A DNA stretch of 64,000 bases, from NCBI GenBank assembly GCA_035395685.1, contig DAOPBR010000008.1, positions 1 to 64,000 on the forward strand, in the 5' to 3' direction. The DNA comes from JAKJGA01 sp029554345. Its GTDB lineage: Bacteria; Spirochaetota; UBA4802; JAFGJZ01. This document shows, in pieces, positions 44,211 through 54,548 of this stretch. The notes below the pieces were generated by a model, which was given only the letters and a program-made list of their open reading frames with translations, was not told the DNA's origin and did no database searches. Each line of letters begins with the position of its first letter. Position 1 is the stretch's first letter. The translations under genes were made by a program, and so were the position numbers.

Positions 44211-44780
44211 TTATCTGTGTGAAAAAAACCACGGTTTGCTGTCTACCCATAGAACGACAGCCTTTTCCGCAGAATTGTTGATTACCCGATGATTCTTATG
44301 CGATTCAAATGAAATTGAATCGCCCTCTTCCATATCGTACCGTGAACCTTCAAGTTCAATCGTAAGTTTTCCTTTTATCAAGTAGGCGCATTCATAACCT
44401 TCATGAGAATACGGCTCAGTTCCAGTTGTTGAACCTGCCGGAAACTCGATTAAAAGATATTCGAAATCATCAATACCCTGACTGATAAGATAATGTGTAA
44501 CATCCCCGTCCGCAACAATCTTCTTATGAAAAGATTTTTTTGTCAGAGGAGATACGGGTGCTTTTACATTTGATTCGAACAAAGCCCCGATCGAAACGTC
44601 AAAATAATCGGCAATAGCCTTAAGTGTTGTCAGAGACGGAGAAGCTTTGCCGTTTTCAATCTGTGAAAGAAGACTTGGTGTAACATTGGTCTTTTCTGAA
44701 AGATCTTTTAGAGTTACCCTTCTGTTTTCACGGTATAGTTTAATTTTTCTGCCGAGCGCGGCAACTATTTCATCTGCCAT
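44211..44780 (-). CDS. XRE-family regulator with cupin domain
   Basis: 189 residues. HTH at about 10-65 (VTLKDLSEKTNVTPSLLSQI, ENGKASPSLTTLKAIADYF) and a C-terminal cupin (EPYSHEGYECAYLIKGKLTI, EEGDSISFESHKNHRVIN). This is the PuuR-like small-molecule-sensing architecture. AGAGG precedes the ATG. It heads a likely operon with sppA and the Yip1-like gene and is divergent from glgX. Its targets are unknown. Confidence 0.9.
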   Translation of the reverse strand: MADEIVAALGRKIKLYRENRRVTLKDLSEKTNVTPSLLSQIENGKASPSLTTLKAIADYFDVSIGALFESNVKAPVSPLTKKSFHKKIVADGDVTHYLISQGIDDFEYLLIEFPAGSTTGTEPYSHEGYECAYLIKGKLTIELEGSRYDMEEGDSISFESHKNHRVINNSAEKAVVLWVDSKPWFFSHR

Positions 44781-44936
44781 CCAAAACCTCTTTCACCTTT
44801 CTTTCAAACACGCATTATTTTACAATTTCTTTTTGTTTCAGTGAATAAAAATAAGATACAATATAAACCAAAAAAGTCTTGCCATTATTCTATATCAATA
44901 TACAATCATACGGTTGTCCAAACCAAAGGGATTACA

Positions 44937-47075
44937 ATGACGAAAAACAGAGTTCAGCTGCCGGGATATCCTCTGCCCCTTGGAGCAAATATCGCAAACA
45001 AAGGTGTTCAGTTTTCGCTCTTCTCCCGCCATGCGTCCGATGTCTCTCTTATTCTCTTTGAATCATCTGAACCCGATTCGCCTTTCGAAGAGATTAGACT
45101 CGACAAGGAACTCAACAAAACAGGCGACATCTGGCATATTTGGATTGAAGGAATCACTGAAGGACAACTCTACGGATACAAAATTGACGGACCTTATAAT
45201 CCGGAAAAAGGACATAGATTTAACAAATATAAACTCCTTCTTGATCCTTATGCGCGCGCCGTAAGCGGAAATTTCGACTGGGTTCTTTCTGATCCTAGAG
45301 GATATGACGCAGACAGCCAGTTTAAAGACGCAATTTATTCAACCAAAGACAGTACCGCCGGTGCTCCGAAGTCAATAGTCATCAATCACGAATTCGATTG
45401 GTTTGACAGACCTCTCAAAATTCCATTAACTGAAACAATTATCTACGAAACTCACGTTAAAGGCTTTACCTTTCACGAAAGCTCATCAGTATACTCGCCC
45501 GGAACATATAAAGGACTGACTGAAAAGATTCCTTATCTCAAAGATCTTGGAATAACCGCCGTCGAACTTCTTCCGATTCAGGAATTCGATGAAAATGAAA
45601 ATATCCGTAAAAATCCGTTAACCGGAGAGAAGCTTAAAAACTACTGGGGCTACAGCACTATGAGTTTTTTTGCTCCGAGAGGACGCTACTCTTCAAAAGG
45701 AGCGCTTGGAGAACAGTTCTACGAATTCAAGGAAATGGTGAGAGATTTTCACAATGCCGGAATAGAAGTTTTTCTTGATGTAGTTTTCAATCATACGGCA
45801 GAAGGAGATCAGACAGGTCCGACCATGTGCTTCCGCGGCATAGATAATTCAATTTATTATATGCTCGAAAGCGATAAACGCTATTACAAAAACTATTCCG
45901 GATGCGGCAACACCTTTAACTGCAATAATCCGATAGTCCGCGAATTTATTATCGACTGTCTTAAGTACTGGGTAATCGAAATGCATGTTGACGGTTTCAG
46001 ATTCGATCTCGCATCAATTCTCGGCAGAGACCAGGAAGGAAACATTCTCAAGAACCCTCCGCTGATAGAACGCATTGAATCGGATCCGATTCTAAGAAGT
46101 ACCAAAATTATTGCCGAAGCATGGGACGCAGCCGGAGCATACCAGGTGGGGCACTTCCCCGGCAGATGGGCTGAATGGAACGGCAAATTCAGAGACGACA
46201 TACGCAGATTCTGGAGAGGCGATGCAGGCACAGCCGGAGCATTCGCAACAAGAATAACAGGAAGCTCAGATCTATATTCAACTGAAGAACGCTCTCCACT
46301 TCACAGCATTAATTTCATAACCGCTCACGACGGATTCACTCTGCGCGACCTGGTTTCATTCAAAGAAAAGCACAATGAGGAAAACGGGGAAAATAACGCT
46401 GACGGTGAAAATCATAATATCAGCATGAACTTCGGCATAGAAGGAAATGACGTCACCCCTTTCATTGAAAGAGAAAGACGGCAAATGATAAAAAATTATT
46501 TCGCTTCACTTCTTTTGAGTCAGGGAGTTCCGATGATTCTGGCGGGTGATGAATTCTGCCGCACGCAGAAAGGGAATAATAACGCGTACTGTCAGGACAA
46601 TGAAATATCATGGCTCAACTGGAAACTGCTTGAAACGAATCAAGAAATGTTTAATTTCGTTAAATCCCTCATTGCTTTCCGCAAAAAGCACACTTCTCTC
46701 AGGCGGAAAAAGTTTCTTACAGGCGGAAATTCTCCATATGAATCATCACCGGATATTTCATGGCACGGAACTACTCCCGGAAAACCCGACTGGACTGATG
46801 AAACCGGATTTATAGCATGTCTTATCAACGGATTTTATTCAATACAGGACTTCGCAAACCAGGATGCCGATATCTTTATGGCATTTAATTCATCTAAATT
46901 CAACAGAAATACAACTCTTCCGGAATCACCTAACGGCGGTTCGTGGAAAAGAATAATGGACACTTCGCTTGAAAGCCCCGACGATTTCTGCCTTGAATGT
47001 TCAGCACGGATAACCGAAAAGAAATATCTCGTGAAACGTTATTCATCTGTTCTTTTCATTTCTGAAAGAAATTAG
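44937..47075 (+). CDS. glgX: Glycogen debranching enzyme GlgX (GH13_11)
   Basis: 712 residues. An N-terminal CBM48 is followed by a GH13 catalytic domain with region I DVVFNHTAEG, region II GFRFDLAS (nucleophile Asp), region III IAEAWDAAG (acid/base Glu) and region IV FITAHDGFTL, then QGVPMILAGDEF. It hydrolyses alpha-1,6 branches of glycogen or limit dextrins in the cytoplasm. The ATG at 44937 follows AAGGGA. The acetyltransferase-family gene follows 16 bp later. Confidence 0.95.
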   Translation: MTKNRVQLPGYPLPLGANIANKGVQFSLFSRHASDVSLILFESSEPDSPFEEIRLDKELNKTGDIWHIWIEGITEGQLYGYKIDGPYNPEKGHRFNKYKLLLDPYARAVSGNFDWVLSDPRGYDADSQFKDAIYSTKDSTAGAPKSIVINHEFDWFDRPLKIPLTETIIYETHVKGFTFHESSSVYSPGTYKGLTEKIPYLKDLGITAVELLPIQEFDENENIRKNPLTGEKLKNYWGYSTMSFFAPRGRYSSKGALGEQFYEFKEMVRDFHNAGIEVFLDVVFNHTAEGDQTGPTMCFRGIDNSIYYMLESDKRYYKNYSGCGNTFNCNNPIVREFIIDCLKYWVIEMHVDGFRFDLASILGRDQEGNILKNPPLIERIESDPILRSTKIIAEAWDAAGAYQVGHFPGRWAEWNGKFRDDIRRFWRGDAGTAGAFATRITGSSDLYSTEERSPLHSINFITAHDGFTLRDLVSFKEKHNEENGENNADGENHNISMNFGIEGNDVTPFIERERRQMIKNYFASLLLSQGVPMILAGDEFCRTQKGNNNAYCQDNEISWLNWKLLETNQEMFNFVKSLIAFRKKHTSLRRKKFLTGGNSPYESSPDISWHGTTPGKPDWTDETGFIACLINGFYSIQDFANQDADIFMAFNSSKFNRNTTLPESPNGGSWKRIMDTSLESPDDFCLECSARITEKKYLVKRYSSVLFISERN

Positions 47076-47091
47076 GTATTAATAGGTGTTT

Positions 47092-47730
47092 ATGAAAGAA
47101 ATTGATTTTTCAAACTGGAAGCGCCGTGAACATTTCGCTTTTTTTCACAGAATGGATTATCCTCATTTCAACGTGTGTTTTGATCTTGATATAACAGGTT
47201 TTGCCGGTGTAATCAAAGAAAAAAACTTTCCATTTTATTTTTCAATGATATATCTATCAACTTTAAGCGCCAACCTAGTTGAAGAATTCAAGTTCCGCAT
47301 CCGGGACGGAAAGGTGTTTCTACATGAATCGCTGACACCGTCATTTACTTACATGGACGGCAAAAACACAGAAGATGATCTTTTTAAAATGGTTACAGTT
47401 GAAATAAACGGCGACTTAAATAATTTTATTGAACTTGCTTCAGCAAAATCAAAAAATCAGAAAGAGTATTTCATAGCAAGCGACTTCGCGAATAGAGATG
47501 ATTTTATATACTACACTTCTCTGCCGTGGATTTCATTCACTCATCTGTCCCACACAATAAATCTAAACAAGAATGACTCCGTTCCGAGATTATCGTGGGG
47601 CAAATATTACGAGCGCGATTCAAAAATTTATCTGCCTTATTCAGTTCAGGTTAATCATGCTCTTGTTGACGGAATTCACATCGGAAGATTTAAGGAAACA
47701 CTCGAGAATCAATTAAACAGTTTCAATTGA
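47092..47730 (+). CDS. Chloramphenicol acetyltransferase (type A family)
   Basis: 212 residues, typical CAT length. Family blocks are REHFAFFHRMDYPHFNVCFDL, VPRLSWGKYYE and the active site SVQVNHALVDGIHIGRF. The catalytic HxxxDG is intact (HALVDG); the preceding histidine common in type A enzymes is asparagine. CATs acetylate chloramphenicol from acetyl-CoA, but divergent chromosomal members may have other acceptors. It lies 16 bp behind glgX and is probably cotranscribed, an odd pairing for a resistance gene. No mobile element flanks it. Confidence 0.88.
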   Translation: MKEIDFSNWKRREHFAFFHRMDYPHFNVCFDLDITGFAGVIKEKNFPFYFSMIYLSTLSANLVEEFKFRIRDGKVFLHESLTPSFTYMDGKNTEDDLFKMVTVEINGDLNNFIELASAKSKNQKEYFIASDFANRDDFIYYTSLPWISFTHLSHTINLNKNDSVPRLSWGKYYERDSKIYLPYSVQVNHALVDGIHIGRFKETLENQLNSFN

Positions 47731-47759
47731 TACGGCAGAAAAAGCCGTAACAATTGAAA
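47721..47759. terminator. Long hairpin spanning the acetyltransferase stop codon
   Basis: TTTCAATTG-A-TACGGC pairs with GCCGTA-A-CAATTGAAA around a 7-nt loop; the CAT stop codon lies in the stem. It sits between convergent genes and probably acts as a terminator for both, although the T-tract is poor. Confidence 0.55.
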
Positions 47760-47771
47760 TTCAATTAATCT

Positions 47772-50700
47772 CTATATTCTCATGTCCTCTCTGTATATTT
47801 CAAGCGAATACGGGATATTGTCATTAATGAGAGGCTCAACCTCTTCGGTTCTCTGCTTGAAAGAACGTCCGAGATTTACGCGTGAATATTCACTTTCAGT
47901 TCCGAGTTTCTGCGCATACTCGATCGACTTCCAGTATGCAAGACTTGATTTCGCCTCATTATTCTGAAGCTGATATACCGCACCGAGATTATTATAGGAA
48001 GCCGCAAGAGTCTCGTAAATTTTAATGTGATTTGTCGCACGGTTATCAACTTTTTTGATTCTGTCAGCATCAAGTTCAAAAACAGAAATGACTTTAGTAT
48101 ACTGAGCTTTTGCTGAATCAAGATTATTAAGTCTGAGAAAAACATTTCCGAGAGAAAACATCAGCTCCGGAGATCTCGCGAAATCATCATACAGATTCAT
48201 CCACTGGGAAAGCGCATCCTCATACAAACGGTTCATATAGTAAATGCGGCCGAGATTATAATGAAGCTCTGATGATTCGTATGCATTATCAAGAGCCTTC
48301 TGATACTTGTTCTGCGCGATAGAATAATTTTCCATTTTGTCTTCAAGTCTGTCGACGTCTTCGCTTTCAAGCGAGTCGAGATCGGTTTGTTCGAGCTTAA
48401 TCTTGTCAAAGAAATAGTAGAAAAGATTTCCTTCGAGAGCGTAGGTCTTGCCTATCGATTCGGTTTCCTTGTAAAATTCTTCATATGTAAATTCAGGCTG
48501 TGTCTGATAGGCACTCTCAGCTGCACGCAGATATTTATATGATTTAACGGGATCTTTCGTCATATAATAAAATTCACCGAGAAGAGCGAGCGCACCGAAA
48601 TACTTCTCATTATTTTTTTCTGCGTGTTCAAGAGCAGTAAAAAGATAATTCTCCGCGAGCTTCGGATTTCTCTGCAGAATAGCCATTTTCGCATACTGAA
48701 GATACAAAGGAGGATAATTCGCATCACGTTTCTTCAACGCCTTAAGTATATCCGCGACAACAGGAAAAGGATTATCATCAAAATCTTTGAGACGAGGTGA
48801 CTGAATTCCGAAATCAATTCTTACATTATTCTTTTCGTCTGCCTTTTTGCTCATCACATACCATGCGGCCTTGGCAAGAAGCGGACTCGGAACTTCCGGA
48901 AGAAGATCCTTGTCGCGCATTTTTACATAGAGGTCAATTGTCTCGGCAAATGCGTCGCGCTCGATAAAAAGATTCATCAGTCCCGAATATCCGACAGGAG
49001 AATCAGGAGCTTTCTTGATGATATCTTCGAAATACTTGCGGGCTTTTAGAAACTGGCCTTGATAGAAATAAGCGTTTCCTATTCCGTAAAGGGAAGTTAT
49101 ATCATCCGGATTCTTATTATTTGCCTTACGGTAAAAATCAAGCGCAACATCAAGCTGTGTATCAACTTTATCTATCGGTTTTGTTATTTCATAATAATAA
49201 CGTTTCAAATGAGGCTTCAGTTCGTTAAAATAACGTGCAGGAACCTTGGAATAAAAATAACCTAGATTATTGAGAATATCATATTCGATAAAATTATCTT
49301 TCTCGGCTATTTTGTATCCTCTGTTGAGTTTATCTATGGAACGGTCATATTCTTTTTTATCAAAATAGGCGCGTCCGTAGGAATTATAACCGTAAAGATA
49401 ATCTTTTTTATACTTCGCATCAACCTCGCGGAAAAATTCTTCCGCCTTGGCATAATCTTCAGTTTTAGGATCATTATTTCTGCGGATCAGCTCAACACCT
49501 TTGTTGATAAGCCTTTTTGCCATAAAAGGTTTATACACATATTGATAACCGAGAACCCCAAGCACTATAACCATAAGTCCCGCAATTGACATATTGCGGG
49601 TTCTTTTTAGAAGAATCTTCTGGCGTTCGCGCCCTTCCTGCGTATATTCTTCACGGGCATATATTCTTCTTCGCTGAACCGAATCGGAGCTTGAATCAAT
49701 TACTATTCCGAGTTTTTCTTCAAGATAAGTCTGAACATCATCCTCACGCGCACCGTCAAGAATCATGTTAACGAGTTCGGATGTATCATCTTTGGAAAGC
49801 TTATCGTTGACTATAGTGTCTTTTACGGCTTTCATCAAACCGAATGACATCAGTTTGAGCGCATTTTTCAATTTGCGCATTTCATGCACAGTCAGATCAA
49901 GGGCATCCTCGTCAGTTTCAGGTGCCGGGATATAACCGCGTGAATTCATTTCAGGAGCGGATGTTCTTACAACATCGTCAATAGCATCGATGTTGTCGAT
50001 GCCGGAACCCATACCTGAAAAGGAATCTCCGCCGGAAACTTCATCTGAACCGAAAGAAATATCTTCCGAAGAAGCACCTGGTTCATCAAACGATGAAGAA
50101 AAATCAATCTCAGGAAGTTCATCCATATCAGCAGTCTGAACATCTGCTTTGCCGCCGATGTCGATATCGGACAAATCCGGTCCCGAAAAATCTGCAGATC
50201 CGTCGAGCGAAACTCCGCCCAGATCATCGGATGAAACAGCATCCGTAAAAGACGGCATTTCATCGGAAGAAGTTTCTTCCGATGAAAATTGATCATCCAG
50301 TGAAAAATCAGATGAAGAATCCGTAAAAGTATCTTCTCCGCCTACGAATATATCCTTTGATATATCCTGATCATCGACTGCGTCAGGTTCATCTTCAAGC
50401 AAAGACTCAATCTGTCCTTCAGCAGTACTTGTATCTATTTTCTTTTTAAACTTTGAGGCAATTCTATCTTTTAATGACTGAAATTTTCCTGCACCCGATG
50501 GTGCTTCAACCGGACTCGGCGTTTCATCAAAACCAAACGAAGGCTCGGCAGAATCAGATTCTCCTCCGAAATCAATATCAGGAAGACCATCTGAAACAGT
50601 TTCTTCAGCACCGAATGCAGAATCATCAATACCGGAAAATGAAGTATCACTTTCAGCTTCGGAAAATGCATCAGAAGCTGAGAAATCATCCTGATCCTGA

Positions 50701-50942
50701 AAATCAAATGACGGTTCCGGCTCATCCTCAATTTCAACCATTGAAGTGATATCCTGAATCTCACCGGAAGTATCAGAAACATCCTGAAAACCGGATGGTG
50801 CGCTGAAAGCCTGGCTTGGAGCAGCCGTATCATCGGTTTTTTTGCGTGAAGCGGCACCGCCGGGCAATACACCCAGTATACGCTCTATTTCAGCAGCTTC
50901 TTCAGGCGTTATCGCCGCCGTTTCTTTATACTTTTCAGCCAT
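47772..50942 (-). CDS. Large membrane-anchored TPR protein with acidic N-terminal region
   Basis: 1056 residues. Residues about 30-330 are low-complexity, rich in Asp, Ser, Glu and Phe (repeats like FSGIDDSAFGAEE, SSDEMPSFTDAVSSDD) and probably disordered. A helical part follows (~345-440), then one transmembrane helix (MSIAGLMVIVLGVLGYQYVY, ~450-470) and about 550 residues of TPR repeats (AYFDKKEYDRSIDKLNRGY, SLYGIGNAYFYQGQFLKARKYF). It probably scaffolds an envelope complex, with the acidic region inside the cell. No enzyme domain seen. Confidence 0.82.
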   Translation of the reverse strand: MAEKYKETAAITPEEAAEIERILGVLPGGAASRKKTDDTAAPSQAFSAPSGFQDVSDTSGEIQDITSMVEIEDEPEPSFDFQDQDDFSASDAFSEAESDTSFSGIDDSAFGAEETVSDGLPDIDFGGESDSAEPSFGFDETPSPVEAPSGAGKFQSLKDRIASKFKKKIDTSTAEGQIESLLEDEPDAVDDQDISKDIFVGGEDTFTDSSSDFSLDDQFSSEETSSDEMPSFTDAVSSDDLGGVSLDGSADFSGPDLSDIDIGGKADVQTADMDELPEIDFSSSFDEPGASSEDISFGSDEVSGGDSFSGMGSGIDNIDAIDDVVRTSAPEMNSRGYIPAPETDEDALDLTVHEMRKLKNALKLMSFGLMKAVKDTIVNDKLSKDDTSELVNMILDGAREDDVQTYLEEKLGIVIDSSSDSVQRRRIYAREEYTQEGRERQKILLKRTRNMSIAGLMVIVLGVLGYQYVYKPFMAKRLINKGVELIRRNNDPKTEDYAKAEEFFREVDAKYKKDYLYGYNSYGRAYFDKKEYDRSIDKLNRGYKIAEKDNFIEYDILNNLGYFYSKVPARYFNELKPHLKRYYYEITKPIDKVDTQLDVALDFYRKANNKNPDDITSLYGIGNAYFYQGQFLKARKYFEDIIKKAPDSPVGYSGLMNLFIERDAFAETIDLYVKMRDKDLLPEVPSPLLAKAAWYVMSKKADEKNNVRIDFGIQSPRLKDFDDNPFPVVADILKALKKRDANYPPLYLQYAKMAILQRNPKLAENYLFTALEHAEKNNEKYFGALALLGEFYYMTKDPVKSYKYLRAAESAYQTQPEFTYEEFYKETESIGKTYALEGNLFYYFFDKIKLEQTDLDSLESEDVDRLEDKMENYSIAQNKYQKALDNAYESSELHYNLGRIYYMNRLYEDALSQWMNLYDDFARSPELMFSLGNVFLRLNNLDSAKAQYTKVISVFELDADRIKKVDNRATNHIKIYETLAASYNNLGAVYQLQNNEAKSSLAYWKSIEYAQKLGTESEYSRVNLGRSFKQRTEEVEPLINDNIPYSLEIYREDMRI

Positions 50943-51190
50943 TAATTATTTCCATAAAAGAGACATAATCACAATGATAAACTACTTTCAAAAAATCAAT
51001 ACCTTTTTACATGAGCTCTTAGCCAATAAGACCTTATTCGTTTAATTATCGGAAAAATTATACTAAAAATTGAGATTAAACGCATTCAGTCTTTATTCTG
51101 GCCGAATTCTCATGTTTTTGAATCATAATCCCGAAATTATAATATATTCCCGTAACCGGGCAAATTTTAATTCGGCGGAAAAGCCTTTTT

Positions 51191-51925
51191 ATGAAAAAAT
51201 ATCTTATTATACTTCCTTTGCTCTTTATTGCCGGGATAAACGCGCAATCTGAACCGGATACCTCATATGAATACTCTCTGAAAAATTTGAAGAGTTCGAT
51301 TGCTCCTTATGCTGCAAAACTCATTCTTGATAATAACGGTCAAAGTACCAATGTTTCGCTGAAAAAAGGAACTGTTTTCACATATAAAAACCGTTCCTGC
51401 AAAAAAGCATACATTGCCGGAGATTTTTCCGGATGGAAGAAGATCAGCATGAAGCGCGGAAAATACGGTGTCTGGTATTATTTTCTCGCAGAATATGACA
51501 GAAAAGAAATTTTCAGATACAAGTTTTTCATCGACGGCATATGGACTGCAGATCCGATGAGCGAAGAAGTAGAGGATGACGGATATGGTTCTACCGTTTC
51601 TAAAACAGCTGCACAGTCAACCGGCGAAAATAAATTCGTTTCGTATAAAATCATAAAAGAAGGAAAAAAATCTTTTGTTGAATTCAGAATTTTTAATCCT
51701 TCCGCTTCGTACGTTTCAATTGTCGGAGATTTCAACAGATGGAATCCGGAAAACGATGTTCTTTTCCGTGATGATAAAAATATATGGCGCATAAAAAAAC
51801 ACCTGCCCAAAGGACAGTACCGTTATTCATACGTCATTGACGGAGAATGGAAAACCGACACATATAATCCGCAGTCAAGCTCGAATCCTGCCGGAAGACT
51901 CTGTTCATTAATCATAATAAAATAA
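51191..51925 (+). CDS. Exported protein with two CBM48/AMPK-type glycogen-binding domains
   Basis: 244 residues with a signal peptide ending near INAQS. Two similar E-set domains follow: AYIAGDFSGWKKISMKR with YKFFIDGIWTADP, and VSIVGDFNRWNPENDVLF with YSYVIDGEWKTDTYNP. These are the glycogen/starch-binding patterns of CBM48. No catalytic domain. Being exported, it may bind external alpha-glucan; the amylase-like gene lies just downstream but encodes a cytoplasmic protein. The ribosome site is poor. Confidence 0.85.
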   Translation: MKKYLIILPLLFIAGINAQSEPDTSYEYSLKNLKSSIAPYAAKLILDNNGQSTNVSLKKGTVFTYKNRSCKKAYIAGDFSGWKKISMKRGKYGVWYYFLAEYDRKEIFRYKFFIDGIWTADPMSEEVEDDGYGSTVSKTAAQSTGENKFVSYKIIKEGKKSFVEFRIFNPSASYVSIVGDFNRWNPENDVLFRDDKNIWRIKKHLPKGQYRYSYVIDGEWKTDTYNPQSSSNPAGRLCSLIIIK

Positions 51926-52045
51926 TAAGAATAGCATTAAGTTATTACAAAATACATCTAACTGAATTGACCCAAAATGTATTTTGTAATAATATTATTG
52001 CTTTTTTATTTATTCCGCCTCAAAATATGATTTATCGGGGGACAT

Positions 52046-53296
52046 ATGCCTAACAGGGGAAACGGAAAAGACATTATACTTCAGGCTTTTCACTGGAATC
52101 TTGTCAAAACTCAGGGAGACGGAACTATAGACGGCAGAGACATGTCTTGGTACCGGATTCTTACCGAATCTGCCGACAGAATCGCCTCCTGCGGTTTTAC
52201 TATAATTTACCTTCCCCCGCCATGGCGGGATGACTCGGCATGGGAATCAAACGGAAAGCACGGCGGAGGCGAAGGATATTACTGGCATGACTTTGATCTA
52301 AACTCCCGATATGGAACAAAAGAAGAATTAAAAGAACTGATACTTGCCATGCATTCGCGCGGAATAAAAGCAATTGTAGATCTGGTAACAAATCACCGCG
52401 ACGGAAACAGAATGCAGAAAGACATCTGGGAATATCCCGGAGAATGCTGGGCAAAAGGCGGCACAGACAGCGGAGGCAGTTTTTTCGACGGACGCTTTGA
52501 CCTTTCCCTTTCAAATCCGAGAGTTAATAAACGAATAAAAGAAGCTATGAATGAGTTGATGGATGAATGCGGAGTAGACGGATGGCGCTGGGACTATGTC
52601 TGGGGATACGAAGTGAATGAAGTAGTAAACTGGATCAAGTCAACTCACAAAGAAGAATATTTTTCCGTCGGTGAATACTGGCAGGATTCGCCTTTTATGA
52701 CAAATGACCCGATGGTAAAAAGATACGGAGCTGATGAGGGAGCAAGAATTCTCGGTTGGGCAAGGGAAAGCAACGGCTGTGCCTTTGACATTATTCTTAA
52801 AAGATGCATCCAGTCAGCTGACGCCAGAAATTTAAAGTTCGGCCTAATTGCAAAATCATCCGCGGAAGACCGTGCAGCTCTCGTTACTTTCGTAGATAAC
52901 CATGACATGGGAGCATCGCCCTACTCACCTGCAAACGGATGGGGTCAGCAATGCTGGCCGTGTCCGCCGCATTTTAAATCGAGAGCTTATGCTTTCATTC
53001 TCTCAATGCCCGGTACACCTTGTGTTTACTGGCCGGACTGTTTTGACTGGGGGCATGAAGCTGAAATTAAAGAATTAATCCGCCTTAGAAAAAAAGCCGG
53101 AATAACATCTTCTTCCGAATGGATCGACCTGACAGGGAATTATTACGGCTTTGCAGGAATTATTCTAAATGAAAAAAAAGAAGAAGCTCTAGCCGTATCA
53201 ATTAATTCAAATTTCACAGCAGCACCCGAAAACTGGGAAACCGGATATGAAAAGAAAGGGGAATACACAGTTTGGATTAATAAGAAATTTATTTAA
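52046..53296 (+). CDS. GH13 alpha-amylase, cytoplasmic
   Basis: 416 residues without a signal peptide. Conserved regions are I DLVTNHR, II GWRWDYVWG (nucleophile Asp), III FSVGEYWQD (acid/base Glu) and IV TFVDNHDMG. The early DIILQAFHWN and DLNSRYGTKEEL resemble the plant/archaeal-type (GH13_6/7) amylases. It cleaves alpha-1,4 bonds of glycogen or malto-oligosaccharides. A GGGGG site precedes the ATG. It probably works with GlgX in glycogen turnover. Confidence 0.93.
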   Translation: MPNRGNGKDIILQAFHWNLVKTQGDGTIDGRDMSWYRILTESADRIASCGFTIIYLPPPWRDDSAWESNGKHGGGEGYYWHDFDLNSRYGTKEELKELILAMHSRGIKAIVDLVTNHRDGNRMQKDIWEYPGECWAKGGTDSGGSFFDGRFDLSLSNPRVNKRIKEAMNELMDECGVDGWRWDYVWGYEVNEVVNWIKSTHKEEYFSVGEYWQDSPFMTNDPMVKRYGADEGARILGWARESNGCAFDIILKRCIQSADARNLKFGLIAKSSAEDRAALVTFVDNHDMGASPYSPANGWGQQCWPCPPHFKSRAYAFILSMPGTPCVYWPDCFDWGHEAEIKELIRLRKKAGITSSSEWIDLTGNYYGFAGIILNEKKEEALAVSINSNFTAAPENWETGYEKKGEYTVWINKKFI

Positions 53297-53324
53297 CTGA
53301 GTGTTTCCTGAAAACATCAAACTG

Positions 53325-54548
53325 TTAACACCGATGCCATTCGAGTGATGAAATTTTATTTAAAAAAATCTGGGCTTCCTTTTCCGTATCAGAAAGCGCA
53401 CAGAATAACGCCCTTTCTGTTAAATGTTTTAATCCGTTTTTCTCATAATAGAGAGGACTCATAAGAATAATTCCCTTTCCTCTCTCAGCGGAATACGCTT
53501 CATCGCCGAAACAAGAGATGATATCAGATTCGCACTTGAATCTTTCAAGATGCTTTCCCTTCACAAATTTGATTGAACTTATCCTTGATGAAGTTTTTTC
53601 AGCCATAAATCTTGCAATATCCGCCATAGTCATTCGGGCGTTTATTTCAGAAACAGGATTCATAGAAATTCCTTCACCATCGCGGAAAGTATAAGCATCA
53701 AAAGATACATGACCGAAATATCCTTCAGAAACAAGACTTTCTGATATTTTAATTGCGGCATCATGCATCTCATTAAATAATTTCTCATCTATTTCTAAAC
53801 CTGTTATAAGCGCGTCAAACTGACCGCGATCCGTGCTGAATAATTTACGGACATTGAAATCAGTCATCTCCCCATTTTTTGAAAGAAAAAAACCTGCGGA
53901 GTAATCCTCAACACGCTCTCTCCATGGCTCAATGATAAATGATATTCCGAAATTAAAATAATTCAGCCCTTTATTAAGCTTTTTTATATCTTCACTTTTT
54001 TTAACATGAATGAATCCGCTCGCGGAAGAACCGAATTCTGTTTTCGCGACAAAAGGAAAAGAAGATTTTGCGGCTATATCAAGAAGTTCCTCGTAGTTAT
54101 CCGCACATTTACCGTGCGGATAATTTAATTTACGGCAAATATCATTGGAATATTTTCTTGAATTGATCTTTTTTACAATAGTTTCATCCGGAAAATCACA
54201 GATACAATTATACGATTCGAGAATATTCAAAGATTTGGAATTCATTCCCCATGCAAGCCCTTCTCTTTCAATGTCAGAATCTCCGGCAATTGATGCGTAC
54301 TCAATTCCGATTTGCTTTAAATATTCATAATAAAACTTGTGGGGAGTTATATTAACGACCACAGAATCACGAGCATCAACTGCCGAAAGAAAAAGACAAG
54401 TCATCTCATCTGCAAATTTCTCATAACGTTCTAGCGGAATATTGCCAAGTTCAAGATCAAAATTAGAATTGAGATAATATGTCTTTTTCAAATCCTTTTT
54501 CCACTCAGCGTAAATAATGTCGGGATCAGTTTCTGTAATCCTGTGCAT
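53325..54548 (-). CDS. ATP-grasp-like protein of unknown substrate
   Basis: 407 residues. The ATP-grasp fold is suggested by FPFVAKTEFGSSASGFIHVK (ATP-binding Lys and Gly-rich loop), SFIIEPWRERVEDYSAGFF (hinge and acidic residues), FGHVSFDAYTFRDGEG and the metal-binding SEINARMTMADIARF. Such enzymes form amide or thioester bonds through acyl phosphates. The N-terminal ~110 residues are unrecognised. It overlaps the SDR gene by 23 bp and is translated second, so the two probably act in one pathway. Confidence 0.7.
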   Translation of the reverse strand: MHRITETDPDIIYAEWKKDLKKTYYLNSNFDLELGNIPLERYEKFADEMTCLFLSAVDARDSVVVNITPHKFYYEYLKQIGIEYASIAGDSDIEREGLAWGMNSKSLNILESYNCICDFPDETIVKKINSRKYSNDICRKLNYPHGKCADNYEELLDIAAKSSFPFVAKTEFGSSASGFIHVKKSEDIKKLNKGLNYFNFGISFIIEPWRERVEDYSAGFFLSKNGEMTDFNVRKLFSTDRGQFDALITGLEIDEKLFNEMHDAAIKISESLVSEGYFGHVSFDAYTFRDGEGISMNPVSEINARMTMADIARFMAEKTSSRISSIKFVKGKHLERFKCESDIISCFGDEAYSAERGKGIILMSPLYYEKNGLKHLTERALFCALSDTEKEAQIFLNKISSLEWHRC

